Positions 1-7,816 of a DNA stretch of 64,000 bases are shown here, in pieces (within the stretch, counting starts at the first letter, position 1; each line of letters starts with the position of its first letter). The translations under genes and the position numbers were made by a program. The DNA is from JBBQXK01 sp052387255 (GTDB taxonomy: Bacteria > Pseudomonadota > Alphaproteobacteria > Rhodobacterales > Rhodobacteraceae), in the NCBI GenBank assembly GCA_052387255.1, contig JBQTJI010000018.1, positions 5,533 through 69,532 of the forward strand. The letters run 5' to 3'. The notes below the pieces were generated by a model. It searched no databases and was not told where the DNA came from. It saw nothing but the letters and a program-made list of their open reading frames with translations.

Positions 1-945
1 CTCGAAATCCCGCGTGGCGGTGCGGCGGAAGTAGAGCGCGGGCGTGGCCCAGCGGATGATCTCGTCCGCCATCGTGTCGTCGACCGTACCCGATTGAATC
101 TGCGCCAGAAGTTCCGGCTGGTGGCACAGCGCCTGCAGGCCCGCCGCGATCGAATAGCGGGTGGTGTCGTTGCCCGCCGCCACCAGCAGGCAGAAGAAGT
201 TGCGGAACTCGGTCTCGCTGATGACCGATCCGTCGGGGCCGGGTTGCAGGATCATGTGGAGGATGCCGTTCGTGTCGCCCGCCGCCGCCTTGCGCAGCAT
301 CAGGTCGCGGGCATAAGCATAAAGTTCCGCCCCTGCAGGCGAGTTGAAGGGCATCATGCGGAACTCGTCCGTCGTCATCCGGTCGAGCACATGGGTGGTG
401 AAGTCGGGGTCGGTGTTGGCGATCAGGGCATCGCCCTTTTCCACCAGCCAGGGCAGGTCTTCGTCCGGCGTGCCGATGATCCGCCCCAGCATCCGCATCG
501 GCAGTTCGCGGGCGATTTCCTTTGTGGCGTCAAAGGTTTCCTTCGCAAGCGCCTGATCGAGGATGTCGGCGCAGAGGGTGCGAATCTGTGTCTCGAACCC
601 CGCGACCACGGGTTTGGAAAAGGCTTTGGCCACCTTCACCCGTGTGGCCATGTGTTCGGGCGGGTCGGTTTCCTGGAAGGTGCGGCGGGCGAGGTATTCC
701 TCGTGGCTCTGGTCCTCCATGCGGATGCCTTTGGCCGAGGACAGAAGGTCGGGCTGGCCGTTCAGCGCCAGGATGTCGGCGTGGCGGGTGACCGACCAGA
801 ACCCCAGCCCGCCCGTCCAGTCGGTCCAGTGCAAAGGATCGTCGCGGCGCAGGCGGGCAAAGGTGTTGTGCGGGGGGCCGGTGACAAAGCTGTCATGGCT
901 GGACAGGTCGGCCTGGCCGTCATCGGCGGGAACCCAGACCGTCAT
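1..945 (-). CDS. Cytochrome P450, 3' part beyond left edge
   Basis: Heme-thiolate monooxygenase of the bacterial soluble class; 315 residues are visible and the frame runs open through the left edge, so about a quarter of a usual 400-420 residue P450 is missing. Seen directly: the I-helix oxygen-activation motif AGNDTTR at about residues 257-263 and the K-helix ExxR (E295, R298) in DEIIRW. The Cys heme loop lies outside the window. ATG at 945 was chosen because the protein starts a few residues before the usual N-terminal region and a purine-rich GGAAGA lies just upstream. It is divergent from the amidotransferase at 1028, sharing an AT-rich intergenic region with operator-like repeats. Substrate cannot be inferred; soluble alphaproteobacterial P450s of this type hydroxylate lipids, terpenes or steroids. 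Confidence 0.93.
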   Translation of the reverse strand, partial: MTVWVPADDGQADLSSHDSFVTGPPHNTFARLRRDDPLHWTDWTGGLGFWSVTRHADILALNGQPDLLSSAKGIRMEDQSHEEYLARRTFQETDPPEHMATRVKVAKAFSKPVVAGFETQIRTLCADILDQALAKETFDATKEIARELPMRMLGRIIGTPDEDLPWLVEKGDALIANTDPDFTTHVLDRMTTDEFRMMPFNSPAGAELYAYARDLMLRKAAAGDTNGILHMILQPGPDGSVISETEFRNFFCLLVAAGNDTTRYSIAAGLQALCHQPELLAQIQSGTVDDTMADEIIRWATPALYFRRTATRDFE

Positions 946-984
946 GCCATTCTTCCATTTCCGCTTGTACTGTCGGCTCTTTAT

Positions 985-1013
985 AAATATGCTTTACACG
1001 TCTGTAAATATGC
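985..1013. promoter_or_regulatory. Operator-like repeats in the P450/amidotransferase divergent promoter
   Basis: A perfect inverted repeat TTTACA-CGTC-TGTAAA occupies 993-1008. It is bracketed by two identical 8-mers AAATATGC at 985-992 and 1006-1013, 21 bp apart (two helical turns). The stretch is AT-rich in an otherwise very GC-rich region and is the only space for promoters of the two divergent genes. I infer a dimeric repressor or activator site; the regulator is unknown (the GntR gene at 1699 is a nearby candidate). Confidence 0.5.
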
Positions 1014-1027
1014 AAAATGAGCACATG

Positions 1028-1738
1028 ATGCACATCGCGATCCTTGTCACGAACACCGACGACAGCGATTTTTCCCAGCATCATCCAAGAGATGGGGAAA
1101 AATTCACGGCCCTTCTGTCGCCGCTGCGGCCGGACTGGCGGTTCTCGGTGCATGTGGTGAAGGACGGCGATTTTCCCGAATCGCTGGCGGGGATCGACGG
1201 GCTGATCGTGACCGGCAGCCCCGCGTCGGTGCATGACGGTGCGCCCTGGATCGCGCGGCTGCTGGGCCTGATCCGGCAGGCGGCGGGGCGGGGGGTGCCG
1301 GTGTTTGGCGCGTGCTTCGGGCATCAGGCGGTGGCGGTGGCTTTTGGCGGGACGGTGGAGCGCAATCCCGGCGGCTGGGTGCTGGGGCTGGTCGGGACGG
1401 TGCTGGAAGGGCAGGCGATCCGTCTGTACGCCGCGCATCTGGAACAGGTGGCGAAGGTGCCGCCCGATGCCCGGGTGATCGGGGCCTCGCCGGGGTGCCC
1501 GGTCGCGGCGATGCGGATCGGGGCGCATGTGCTGACGACGCAGTACCACCCCGAGATGACGCACCGATTCATCGCGGCGCTGGTCGAGGAACTTGCGGCC
1601 ACGCTGCCGCCCGAGGTGATCGCGGCGGCCCGTGCTTCGCTGGCGGACGAGGCCGAGACGGGGCGCATCGCCGAGGTGATCGCGGCGTTCTTCGAGGGTC
1701 AGGACAGCGCCGCCAGCAGGTCCATCGCCGTCACCTGA
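1028..1738 (+). CDS. Class I glutamine amidotransferase-like protein (GATase1)
   Basis: About 236 residues. The nucleophile elbow is FGACFGH (Cys about 96) and the catalytic His/Glu pair lies in QYHPEM (H174, E176), so the triad is intact. This stand-alone family resembles YfeJ/GuaA-type amidotransferase domains with no fused synthetase; the acceptor is unknown. Several in-frame ATGs exist (1010, 1025, 1028); none has a strong ribosome site. I chose 1028 because homologous proteins begin MxIxILVTNTD, but 1010 is possible and would lie inside the operator repeats. The 3' end overlaps the convergent GntR gene by 40 bp. Confidence 0.85.
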   Translation: MHIAILVTNTDDSDFSQHHPRDGEKFTALLSPLRPDWRFSVHVVKDGDFPESLAGIDGLIVTGSPASVHDGAPWIARLLGLIRQAAGRGVPVFGACFGHQAVAVAFGGTVERNPGGWVLGLVGTVLEGQAIRLYAAHLEQVAKVPPDARVIGASPGCPVAAMRIGAHVLTTQYHPEMTHRFIAALVEELAATLPPEVIAAARASLADEAETGRIAEVIAAFFEGQDSAASRSIAVT

Positions 1739-2349
1739 TCGAACTGCACATGGCGCGCCATCAGCGCCTCGGCCTGCGCCCCGTCGCGGTCGGTGATCAG
1801 GGTGGCGATGCAGCGGTGTTCGGCCGCCGAGGCGGCGATGACGCCTGCATAGGCATAGCGCGCGCGGTAATAGGCCAGCAGTTTCCGCGCGTTGGTCTTG
1901 ATCATGTCAAGCAGGAACGGGTTGCCCGACGCCTCGGCCACGGTCGCGTGAAAGCGCAGGTTCAACTGGTAGTAGCCGTCCGGGTCGCCGTCGCCCTTCT
2001 GTGTGGCGTGCGTTTCGCAGGCGGCGACGGCGCGTTCCAGCGCCTGTGCGCCGCCGACCGACAGCCGCCGCGCGGCAAGGCCCGCCGCCTGCCCCTCAAG
2101 CTTGCCGTGGACTTCGAGGATCGCCAGGAACTCGGGCAAGGTCGGGCGGAACACGGTGGCCCCCTTGCGCGGGTGGCGGCGGATCAGGCCCATGGCCTCG
2201 AGCTGCAGAAGCGCCTCGCGGACGGGCGTGCGCGACACGGCAAAGGTATCGACCAGTTCCTGTTCGTCGATGGCATCGCCGGGGTTGAGCTGGCCGAGGT
2301 CGATCCTGGCCAGGATTTCGTGGACAAGGTTCGGGGTCTGGCGGGTCAT
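1699..2349 (-). CDS. GntR-family transcriptional regulator (FCD type)
   Basis: 216 residues. The N-terminal winged helix contains the family signature SRTPVREALLQLEAMGLI at about residues 39-56, followed by a beta-wing RKGATVF. The C-terminal all-alpha FCD effector domain carries the usual His-rich metal/ligand positions (LRFHATVAEASGN). FadR/FCD regulators sense small organic acids. It converges on and overlaps the amidotransferase gene by 40 bp. Its target may be the P450/amidotransferase promoter or a gene outside the window; no binding data are visible. Confidence 0.9.
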   Translation of the reverse strand: MTRQTPNLVHEILARIDLGQLNPGDAIDEQELVDTFAVSRTPVREALLQLEAMGLIRRHPRKGATVFRPTLPEFLAILEVHGKLEGQAAGLAARRLSVGGAQALERAVAACETHATQKGDGDPDGYYQLNLRFHATVAEASGNPFLLDMIKTNARKLLAYYRARYAYAGVIAASAAEHRCIATLITDRDGAQAEALMARHVQFDQVTAMDLLAALS

Positions 2350-2720
2350 GGGCCAAAGGGTGGCGGGTTCGGCGCGGTGTGTAAAGCCATGTGGTTGCGG
2401 ACGTTGGCTTAATCGGCGGGGAGGGGGCAGAACGGGGCGTCTTCCCCGCGTCTTCCTTGCGTCTTCCTTTGGTGGAGACGTTGCAGGTCACACAGGCCCG
2501 TTAACCCCTTGCCGCGAATCGGTGCGACAGGTGCGCCGCCGCCGCCGCAGGCCCGGTCCGCCAGTGGCCGCCCCGGCGTGGCGTGCCGCCGGGGGCCATG
2601 CCTGCTTCGCCCGCTTCGCGAATAATCCGTCAATGGCGGGCGCACGACATCGGAAACGCTGCCCTTCGCCCCGCCGGCAATGGCAGCAACGCGACAGGTG
2701 TCACCACGACGGAGAGCGGC
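2350..2720. other. Intergenic region between GntR regulator and amidase
   Basis: No convincing gene in about 370 bases. It contains the helically phased repeat described at 2437-2467, then GC-rich sequence with alternative in-frame ATGs for the amidase (2583, 2598) that lack ribosome-binding sites. No tRNA or terminator seen. Confidence 0.4.
2437..2467. repeat. Three 9-mers GCGTCTTCC with 11-bp period
   Basis: GCGTCTTCC occurs three times, starting at 2437, 2448 and 2459, an exact 11-bp spacing, so the copies lie on one face of the helix. It lies upstream of the GntR gene start (2349, minus strand) at about 90-120 bp. Possible regulator site or chance low-complexity sequence. Confidence 0.45.
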
Positions 2721-3158
2721 TTGCGTCCGATCCACGAAATCATCGTTCATTGCAGCGGCACGCGCCCCGACTGGTGGAGCGCGCGGTCGCTGGGCCGCAA
2801 GATTGCCGAGGTGCGCCGCTGGCATACCACGCCGCCGCCCCTGGGCCGGGGCTGGGGCGACATCGGCTATCATTTCCTGATCGACCGGAACGGGCGGACG
2901 GCGGCGGGGCGCCCGCTGGCGCGGGTCGGGGCGCATGTCATCGGGCACAATGCGGGCAGCATCGGCATCTGCCTGTTCGGCGGCCATGATGCAGCGGCGA
3001 CCGACCGCTTTCAGGATCATTTCACGCCCGAACAGGAGGACGCCCTGCGCACCCTGATCGCGCACCTGCGCCAGGACCATGCCATCGACCGGGTCACCGG
3101 GCACAACCAGTATGCCGACAAGGCCTGTCCCGGATTCCGGGTGCCGGACTGGTACTGA
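2721..3158 (+). CDS. N-acetylmuramoyl-L-alanine amidase (Amidase_2 / PGRP type)
   Basis: Zinc amidase cleaving the MurNAc-L-Ala bond of peptidoglycan. Visible family motifs: IIVHCSGTRP with the first zinc His, RRWHTTPP, GDIGYHFLIDRNG, GAHVIGHNAGSIGICLFGG, and GHNQYADKACPGF with the second His and the Cys ligand. A TTG start at 2721 is preceded by GGAG six bases upstream and gives 145 residues, matching the compact family; upstream ATGs at 2583 or 2598 would add a low-complexity extension and lack a ribosome site. No signal peptide, as in phage or gene-transfer-agent endolysin-like amidases. No phage genes flank it. Confidence 0.85.
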   Translation: MRPIHEIIVHCSGTRPDWWSARSLGRKIAEVRRWHTTPPPLGRGWGDIGYHFLIDRNGRTAAGRPLARVGAHVIGHNAGSIGICLFGGHDAAATDRFQDHFTPEQEDALRTLIAHLRQDHAIDRVTGHNQYADKACPGFRVPDWY

Positions 3159-3292
3159 GTCGGGCAGCGGCGTGACCCTGGCCGGTCACGGCCCCGCGCG
3201 CCCGCAATCACCCCCTTGAAACAAGCCGCCTTTCGGCGCATAGGACCGGCGCAGCCCGCCATCCGCGCGGGCCTGACCCTTTTGGAGAGACC

Positions 3293-3511
3293 ATGGCCAA
3301 GGAAGACATTCTCGAATTCCCCGGTGTCGTGAAGGAACTTCTGCCGAACGCGACATTCAAGGTCGAACTCGACAATGGCCATGAACTGATCGCGGTGATG
3401 GCAGGCAAGATGCGCAAGAACCGCATCCGGGTTCTGGCCGGCGACAAGGTGCAGGTGGAAATGACCCCCTACGACCTGTCGAAGGGACGCATCAACTATC
3501 GCTTCAAGTGA
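3293..3511 (+). CDS. infA: Translation initiation factor IF-1
   Basis: 72 residues, full length for the family. It is a single OB-fold (S1-like) protein that binds the A site of the 30S subunit. Conserved blocks MAKEDILEFPGVV, ATFKVELDNGHEL, GKMRKNRIR and DLSKGRINYR are present. Ribosome site GGAGAG lies just ahead of ATG. The stop overlaps the GTG of the Maf gene by four bases (GTGA), starting a four-gene translationally coupled string (infA, maf, RNase E/G, yacG) typical of Rhodobacterales. Confidence 0.98.
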   Translation: MAKEDILEFPGVVKELLPNATFKVELDNGHELIAVMAGKMRKNRIRVLAGDKVQVEMTPYDLSKGRINYRFK

Positions 3512-4080
3512 GGCTGATCCTCGGATCGGCCAGTCCGCGCCGCCTTGAGCTTCTGGCGCAACTGGGCGTTACCCCCGACGCCGTCCTGCCCCCCGACATC
3601 GACGAGTCCCCCCGCCGCGCCGAACTGCCGCGCGCCTATGCGGCACGGCTGGCGGTCGAAAAGGCGCGTGCCGTTCCGGGCGACGACGACCTGATCCTGT
3701 GCGCTGACACCACGGTGGCGCTTGGCCGCCGCATCCTGGGCAAGCCTTTGGACGCGGGCGAGGCGGCGGCGTTCCTGACAGCACTTGGCGGACGCAGGCA
3801 CAGCGTGATCACGGCGGTGGCCCTGCGCCTGGGGGATCGTGTCTGGACCCGCGACAGCGTCAGCGCGGTCAAGATGAAGCGGCTGTCGGATGTGGAACTG
3901 AACGCCTATCTGGCGTCCGGCGAATGGCAGGGCAAGGCCGGAGGCTATGGCATCCAGGGGGCCGCCGGGGCCTTCATCCCGTGGATATCGGGCAGCTACA
4001 GCGGCATCATGGGCCTGCCGCTGGCCGAGACCGCCGCCCTGCTGGCCGCCGCAGGCTGGCCCTTGTGGAGACAGGCATGA
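3508..4080 (+). CDS. maf: Maf-family nucleoside triphosphate pyrophosphatase
   Basis: 190 residues. It hydrolyses non-canonical or dTTP/UTP-type nucleotides to monophosphates. Signature LGSASPRRLELL at residues 4-15 and the catalytic Asp region CADTTVAL are visible, as is the loop GKAGGYGIQG, which fits the YhdE (dTTP/UTP) subgroup. GTG start overlaps the infA stop. The stop overlaps the next gene by ATGA. Confidence 0.95.
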   Translation: MRLILGSASPRRLELLAQLGVTPDAVLPPDIDESPRRAELPRAYAARLAVEKARAVPGDDDLILCADTTVALGRRILGKPLDAGEAAAFLTALGGRRHSVITAVALRLGDRVWTRDSVSAVKMKRLSDVELNAYLASGEWQGKAGGYGIQGAAGAFIPWISGSYSGIMGLPLAETAALLAAAGWPLWRQA

Positions 4081-5126
4081 GCCGTGTGGTGATCCTGGAC
4101 GAGATTGCGGGCCGCCCCGTCGCGGCGCTGCTGGTGGACGGCGCGCTGCACGAGCTGGCGGTCGACCCCGAGGGCGACACCGTGCTGCCGGGGGCGATCT
4201 TTCGCGCCCTGGCCGACCGTCCGATGAAGGGCATGGGCGGCATGTTCGTGAAACTGCCGGGCGGCACATCGGGGTTCCTGCGCCAGACCGACGGGCTGGC
4301 CCCCGGACGCCCCGTGATCGTGCAGGTCACGGGACCGGCCGAGCCGGGCAAGGCCCTGCCGGTCACGACGCGCCTGTTGTTCAAGTCGCGCTTTGCCATC
4401 GTGACACCGGGCGCGCCGGGGCTGAACATCTCGCGCCGGATCAAGGAGACGGGCTTGCGCGCGGACCTTGAGGCGATGGCGGCGGAGGGGATGGCGGGGG
4501 CGGACGAGGGGCTGGGCCTGATCCTGCGGTCGGCCTGCGACGGGGCGGAACCCGACGCGGTGGCCGAAGACATCGCGGCGATGCGCGGGCTGGCGCAGGC
4601 GGTGACGGCAGATGTGACCGGCCCGCCCGAACTGCTGCTGGACGGGGCGACGGCGCATGACGTGGCCTTGCGCGACTGGCTGGACCCCGCGCCGGACGAC
4701 CTGCTGTCCGACCCCGGCAGCCTGGAAGCGCAGGGCGCGCTCGACCTGATCGCAGACCTGCTGGCCCCCCGCATCGACCTGCCCGGCGGCGGCCACATGA
4801 TGATCGAGCCGACGCGGGCGCTGGTCGCGGTCGATGTGAACACCGGCCCCGACACCTCGCCCGCCGCCGCCCTGAAGGTCAACATCGCCGCCGCCCGCGA
4901 CCTGCCGCGCCAGTTGCGGCTGCGGGGCTTCGGCGGGCAGGTGGTGGTCGATTTCGCGCCGATGCCGAAGCGCGACCGGGCGGTGCTGGACCAGGTGCTG
5001 CGCGCCGCCTTCAAGGGCGAGGCGGCCGAGACGAACCTGGCCGGGTGGACGGTGCGGGGCCTGTACGAGATGACACGGCGGCGCGACCGGCTGGTGCTGG
5101 CCGACCTGCTGCCGGGGGGGGTGTGA
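4077..5126 (+). CDS. Ribonuclease E/G family protein
   Basis: 349 residues, shorter than E. coli RNase G (489), as in other Rhodobacterales. The N-terminal part covers the S1-like region (FVKLPGGTSGFLR), followed by the 5'-sensor/RNase H-like portion. The catalytic DNase I-like segment has LVAVDVNTG at about residues 257-265 and VVVDFAPM at about 289-296. The zinc-link Cys pair of long RNase E and the C-terminal scaffold are absent. The start overlaps maf (ATGA) and the stop overlaps yacG (TGATG), so translation is coupled. Likely processes rRNA or mRNA alongside a separate RNase E. Confidence 0.9.
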   Translation: MSRVVILDEIAGRPVAALLVDGALHELAVDPEGDTVLPGAIFRALADRPMKGMGGMFVKLPGGTSGFLRQTDGLAPGRPVIVQVTGPAEPGKALPVTTRLLFKSRFAIVTPGAPGLNISRRIKETGLRADLEAMAAEGMAGADEGLGLILRSACDGAEPDAVAEDIAAMRGLAQAVTADVTGPPELLLDGATAHDVALRDWLDPAPDDLLSDPGSLEAQGALDLIADLLAPRIDLPGGGHMMIEPTRALVAVDVNTGPDTSPAAALKVNIAAARDLPRQLRLRGFGGQVVVDFAPMPKRDRAVLDQVLRAAFKGEAAETNLAGWTVRGLYEMTRRRDRLVLADLLPGGV

Positions 5127-5296
5127 TGGCCTGCCCGGTCTGTGCCAGGGCGGCGGTGCCCGCGTATCGCCCGTTCTGTTCGCGCCGCTGCGCGGATGTG
5201 GACCTTGGCCGCTGGCTGACCGGCGCGCATGTGATCCCCGGCCCCGCAGCGGACGAGGACGACCTGCCGCCGACGTCCGCCCCGCGCGACCCCTGA
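5126..5296 (+). CDS. yacG: DNA gyrase inhibitor / zinc ribbon protein YacG
   Basis: 56 residues. Four zinc ligands are seen as CPVC (C3, C6) and CSRRC (C18, C22), followed by DLGRWL, the conserved core of YacG. E. coli YacG binds GyrB and inhibits supercoiling. The acidic tail is short. ATG overlaps the RNase stop by one base, so it is expressed with that gene. Confidence 0.93.
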   Translation: MACPVCARAAVPAYRPFCSRRCADVDLGRWLTGAHVIPGPAADEDDLPPTSAPRDP

Positions 5297-5362
5297 CATC
5301 GGTTTTTTCCGCCCGACCCACTGGACAGCCACCCCCGCCTGACATAAACCGCCCGAACCGGG

Positions 5363-5438
5363 GCCCAGATAGCTCAGTTGGTAGAGCAGCGGATTGAAAA
5401 TCCGCGTGTCGGCGGTTCAATTCCGTCTCTGGGCACCA
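5363..5438 (+). tRNA. tRNA-Phe (GAA)
   Basis: Cloverleaf visible: acceptor GCCCAGA (5363-5369) pairs with TCTGGGC (5428-5434), D-arm GCTC...GAGC, anticodon stem GCGGA/TCCGC around loop TTGAAAA (anticodon GAA), T-arm GGCGG-TTCAATT-CCGTC. CCA is encoded at 5436-5438. Confidence 0.97.
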
Positions 5439-5522
5439 CTCCAATCCCCCAGCAAGCGTGCCCGGCCGTGCCCCCTGCGATTGGGGTTTGTCTGACCGTG
5501 CGTGCTGCGCTATCGCAGCGGG

Positions 5523-5891
5523 ATGGAACGGCAATCGGGGCATCTGCCCGGCATGCACCTGCTGGTCGACCTGTACGGCGCGGCGCATCTGGCGGATGCC
5601 GCGCGGATCGAGGCGGCGTTGCGCGCGGCGGCGGCGGCGGCGCGGGCGACGGTCATTGCCGCGCAGTTCCGCACCTTTGCGGGGCAGGGCGGGGTGACGG
5701 GGATGCTGCTGCTGGCGGAATCGCACATCTCGATCCACACGTGGCCGGAACTGGGGTATGCGGCGGTCGACATCTTCCTGTGCGGCGAGGCCGACGCCGA
5801 TGCTGCCCGGCGGGCGCTGGAGTCAGCGCTTTCGCCGACGCGGGTGGCGGTGACGGCGGTGCGGCGCGGACAGGATCAGCGGAACCAGTAA
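5523..5891 (+). CDS. speD: S-adenosylmethionine decarboxylase, prokaryotic class (SpeD/SpeH)
   Basis: Pyruvoyl enzyme making decarboxylated AdoMet, the aminopropyl donor for spermidine-type products; 122 residues from ATG 5523. The self-processing motif ESHISIHTWPE is intact: Ser67 becomes the pyruvoyl group after cleavage, His72 is the processing residue, and Cys87 (VDIFLCG) is the proton donor. The start is uncertain (MHLLVDLYG at 5553 is an alternative). It is convergent with the membrane aminopropyltransferase gene, overlapping it by 16 bp, which pairs donor synthesis with aminopropyl transfer at one locus. Confidence 0.93.
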   Translation: MERQSGHLPGMHLLVDLYGAAHLADAARIEAALRAAAAAARATVIAAQFRTFAGQGGVTGMLLLAESHISIHTWPELGYAAVDIFLCGEADADAARRALESALSPTRVAVTAVRRGQDQRNQ

Positions 5892-7417
5892 TCCCAGCCG
5901 TCATTGTAATAGCCGACCAGCGCATGGTCGCGCAGGCTGTTCGTGTCGGCCGGGGTCTCGGCCACGTCGGCGGCAAACACCTGTGCGGCGCGCCAGGCGG
6001 CATCGGTCAGGAAGCGCAGCCCGGCGGGCAGGACCAGGGGACGGTCGGTCAGCGGTTGCGGACCCGCCAGCACGAACCCCCAGTCGCCGAAGCTGGGGAC
6101 GTAGACGTGATAGGGCACGACCGCCAGCGTCGCGTCGGGGGTGGTGGGGTTGCGGGTGTCGGCCAGGGTATGGACCACCGACCAGAACCCCTGCCGCGCG
6201 AACAGGGGCGATCCGGCCTGCACGGCAATCAGGCCCTGCGCGCCGATCCGGTCGGCCAGCATCGCGTAGAATTCGCGGGTGTAGAGTTTCGACAGCGCGA
6301 TCGATTTCGGGTCGGGCAGGTCGACGATCACCACGTCGAAGGTGGCGCGGCTGGTCTCGACGAATTTCCAGGCATCCTGCGACACGACGGTCAGGCGCGG
6401 GTCGTTCAGCGCGTCGCCGTTCAGGGCGGTCAGGTCGGGGTGGGTGGCGAACAGGCCGGTCACGCGGGGGTCGAGATCGACCAGGGTCACCCGTTCGACG
6501 CCCGGATGGCGGAACACCTCGCGCGCGGCCATGCCGTCGCCGCCGCCCAGGATCAGAACCTCGGCGCGGCGCGGGGCGAGCGACATCGCCGGATGCACCA
6601 GCGCCTCGTGATAGCGGTACTCGTCCTGGGTGTCGAACTGGATGGAATAGTCCAGGAACAGGCGCGTGCGGTCCTGGAACCGGGTCACGGTGATGTGCTG
6701 GTAGGGGCTGTTTTCGGACAGGATCACGTCATCCTCGAACAGGCTGGCCTCGACCACCGACACCATCCGTTCGGCCTGCACCAGAGCCGCCAGCGACACC
6801 GCCAGCGACACCGCCCAGACGATGCGGATCGGCCCCTGCAGCCGGTCGCGGAACAGCCACAGCGACAGGCCCGCGACCATCAGGTTCAGGCAGCCGAAGG
6901 CCAGGCTTGCCGTCATCAGCCCCAGCTGCGGCAGGATCAGCAGCGGAAAGGCGACCGAGGCGACCAGCGCGCCCACATAGTCGAAGCTGAGCACGTTCTC
7001 GAACCGGAACGCGGACGCGCCGATGTCGCCCAGGGCGCGCGCGATCAGGGGGATCTCCATGCCCGACAGCACGCCGATCAGGATCAGCATGGCGTAGAGC
7101 GGCAGTTCCACCGCGCCGGTCGTCGCATAGGAAAAGTACAGGACCGGGGCCAGGAAGCCGCCGAACAGCCCCAGCAGGATCTGTGCCCAGACGAACCCCG
7201 GCAGTGCCTGCGCCACGAACCGCGACAGCCCGGCACCAAGGCCCATGGCCGCCAGGAACACCCCGATCACCAGCGAGAACTGCATCACGGAATCGCCCAA
7301 GAGATAGCTGGACAGGGTGGCCGCGACCAGTTCGTAGATTAGGCCGGCGACGGCCACGAGGAAGGTCGCCACCAGCAGCCAGACCTCGCGCGCCGATACG
7401 GCGGCGGCCTGGGTCAT
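5876..7417 (-). CDS. Membrane-embedded polyamine aminopropyltransferase (spermidine synthase-like)
   Basis: 513 residues. The N-terminal 210 residues form about seven transmembrane helices. The C-terminal half is a spermidine-synthase Rossmann domain with DEYRYHE (265-271), the AdoMet-type nucleotide loop GGGDG (291-295), LVDLDP, and the catalytic-Asp motif DLPDP at about 357. It presumably transfers an aminopropyl group from decarboxylated AdoMet to an amine acceptor at the membrane; the acceptor could be a polyamine, lipid or peptide. ATG overlaps the DUF350 stop by four bases (ATGA), so it ends the DUF4178-DUF4178-53aa-DUF350 operon. The last 16 bp overlap the convergent speD. Confidence 0.9.
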   Translation of the reverse strand: MTQAAAVSAREVWLLVATFLVAVAGLIYELVAATLSSYLLGDSVMQFSLVIGVFLAAMGLGAGLSRFVAQALPGFVWAQILLGLFGGFLAPVLYFSYATTGAVELPLYAMLILIGVLSGMEIPLIARALGDIGASAFRFENVLSFDYVGALVASVAFPLLILPQLGLMTASLAFGCLNLMVAGLSLWLFRDRLQGPIRIVWAVSLAVSLAALVQAERMVSVVEASLFEDDVILSENSPYQHITVTRFQDRTRLFLDYSIQFDTQDEYRYHEALVHPAMSLAPRRAEVLILGGGDGMAAREVFRHPGVERVTLVDLDPRVTGLFATHPDLTALNGDALNDPRLTVVSQDAWKFVETSRATFDVVIVDLPDPKSIALSKLYTREFYAMLADRIGAQGLIAVQAGSPLFARQGFWSVVHTLADTRNPTTPDATLAVVPYHVYVPSFGDWGFVLAGPQPLTDRPLVLPAGLRFLTDAAWRAAQVFAADVAETPADTNSLRDHALVGYYNDGWDYWFR

Positions 7418-7638
7418 GACAGGATGACGGCCGCGATGATGATGGCCAGCGAGATGAAGGCAGCACCGATCAGCACCGACAGGGCGACGTTCTGGTCCTG
7501 CTCGATCTCCTTGACCACGGGAAAGGGTGCGATGCGGGTGATGACCCACCAGCACAGCGCCATCATGCCGATGCCAAGCGCGAAGTAGAACAGGGTGCCG
7601 ATGACCTCGGCCGGGTTGATGGATGCCAGAAGATTCAT
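7414..7638 (-). CDS. DUF350 family membrane protein (YjfL/UPF0719-like)
   Basis: 74 residues with two predicted transmembrane helices (about 11-33 and 51-73) separated by a short basic/acidic loop. DUF350 proteins are found in PspA-type and polyamine-linked stress operons (E. coli yjfL is one); the molecular role is unknown. The stop overlaps the aminopropyltransferase start; the upstream 53-residue gene ends 11 bp before the start. Only half the usual 130-residue duplicated DUF350 length, so it is the single-unit form. Confidence 0.85.
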   Translation of the reverse strand: MNLLASINPAEVIGTLFYFALGIGMMALCWWVITRIAPFPVVKEIEQDQNVALSVLIGAAFISLAIIIAAVILS

Positions 7639-7649
7639 TGCGGGCCTCG

Positions 7650-7811
7650 CTATTTGACGCTTGAGTTGGAAGACAGGTTGCCGCCGCTGCCCAGCCGCAC
7701 CGAGCGGTCCAGCCCCGTGCTTTCGCCGCCCACCCCGCGCCAGGACAGATAGCCTGCCCCTGCGGTTGTCAGCAGGGACCCTGCCAGAAAGACGATGCGG
7801 ATCAGGTTCAC
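7650..7811 (-). CDS. 53-residue membrane or exported microprotein
   Basis: GTG at 7811 opens a 53-residue frame five bases after the stop of the DUF4178 gene and ends 11 bases before DUF350. The first 20 residues (about 3-21) are a hydrophobic segment with a small-residue stretch AGAGYLSW, either a signal peptide or single membrane anchor. The rest is Gly/Ser-rich and polar. I do not recognise the family. The tight spacing inside a stress operon suggests a real gene and a membrane partner of DUF350 or DUF4178 proteins; function is not inferable. Confidence 0.6.
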   Translation of the reverse strand: MNLIRIVFLAGSLLTTAGAGYLSWRGVGGESTGLDRSVRLGSGGNLSSNSSVK

Positions 7812-7816
7812 GGGCG

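Noticed and set aside
94..1020. Long plus-strand frame over the P450 region
   Set aside because: It is the antisense of the P450 gene; the minus strand shows AGNDTTR and ExxR motifs.
2583..2720. N-terminal extension of the amidase from ATG 2583
   Set aside because: Composition is not protein-like and no ribosome site; TTG 2721 with GGAG fits the domain start.
3996..5738. A 580-codon minus-strand frame opposite the RNase E/G gene
   Set aside because: Covers a tRNA and three coupled plus-strand genes; His/Arg/Gln-rich shadow.
5378..7342. A 654-codon plus-strand frame starting inside tRNA-Phe
   Set aside because: It begins in the tRNA and runs antisense to the aminopropyltransferase; no domain and shadow-like composition.
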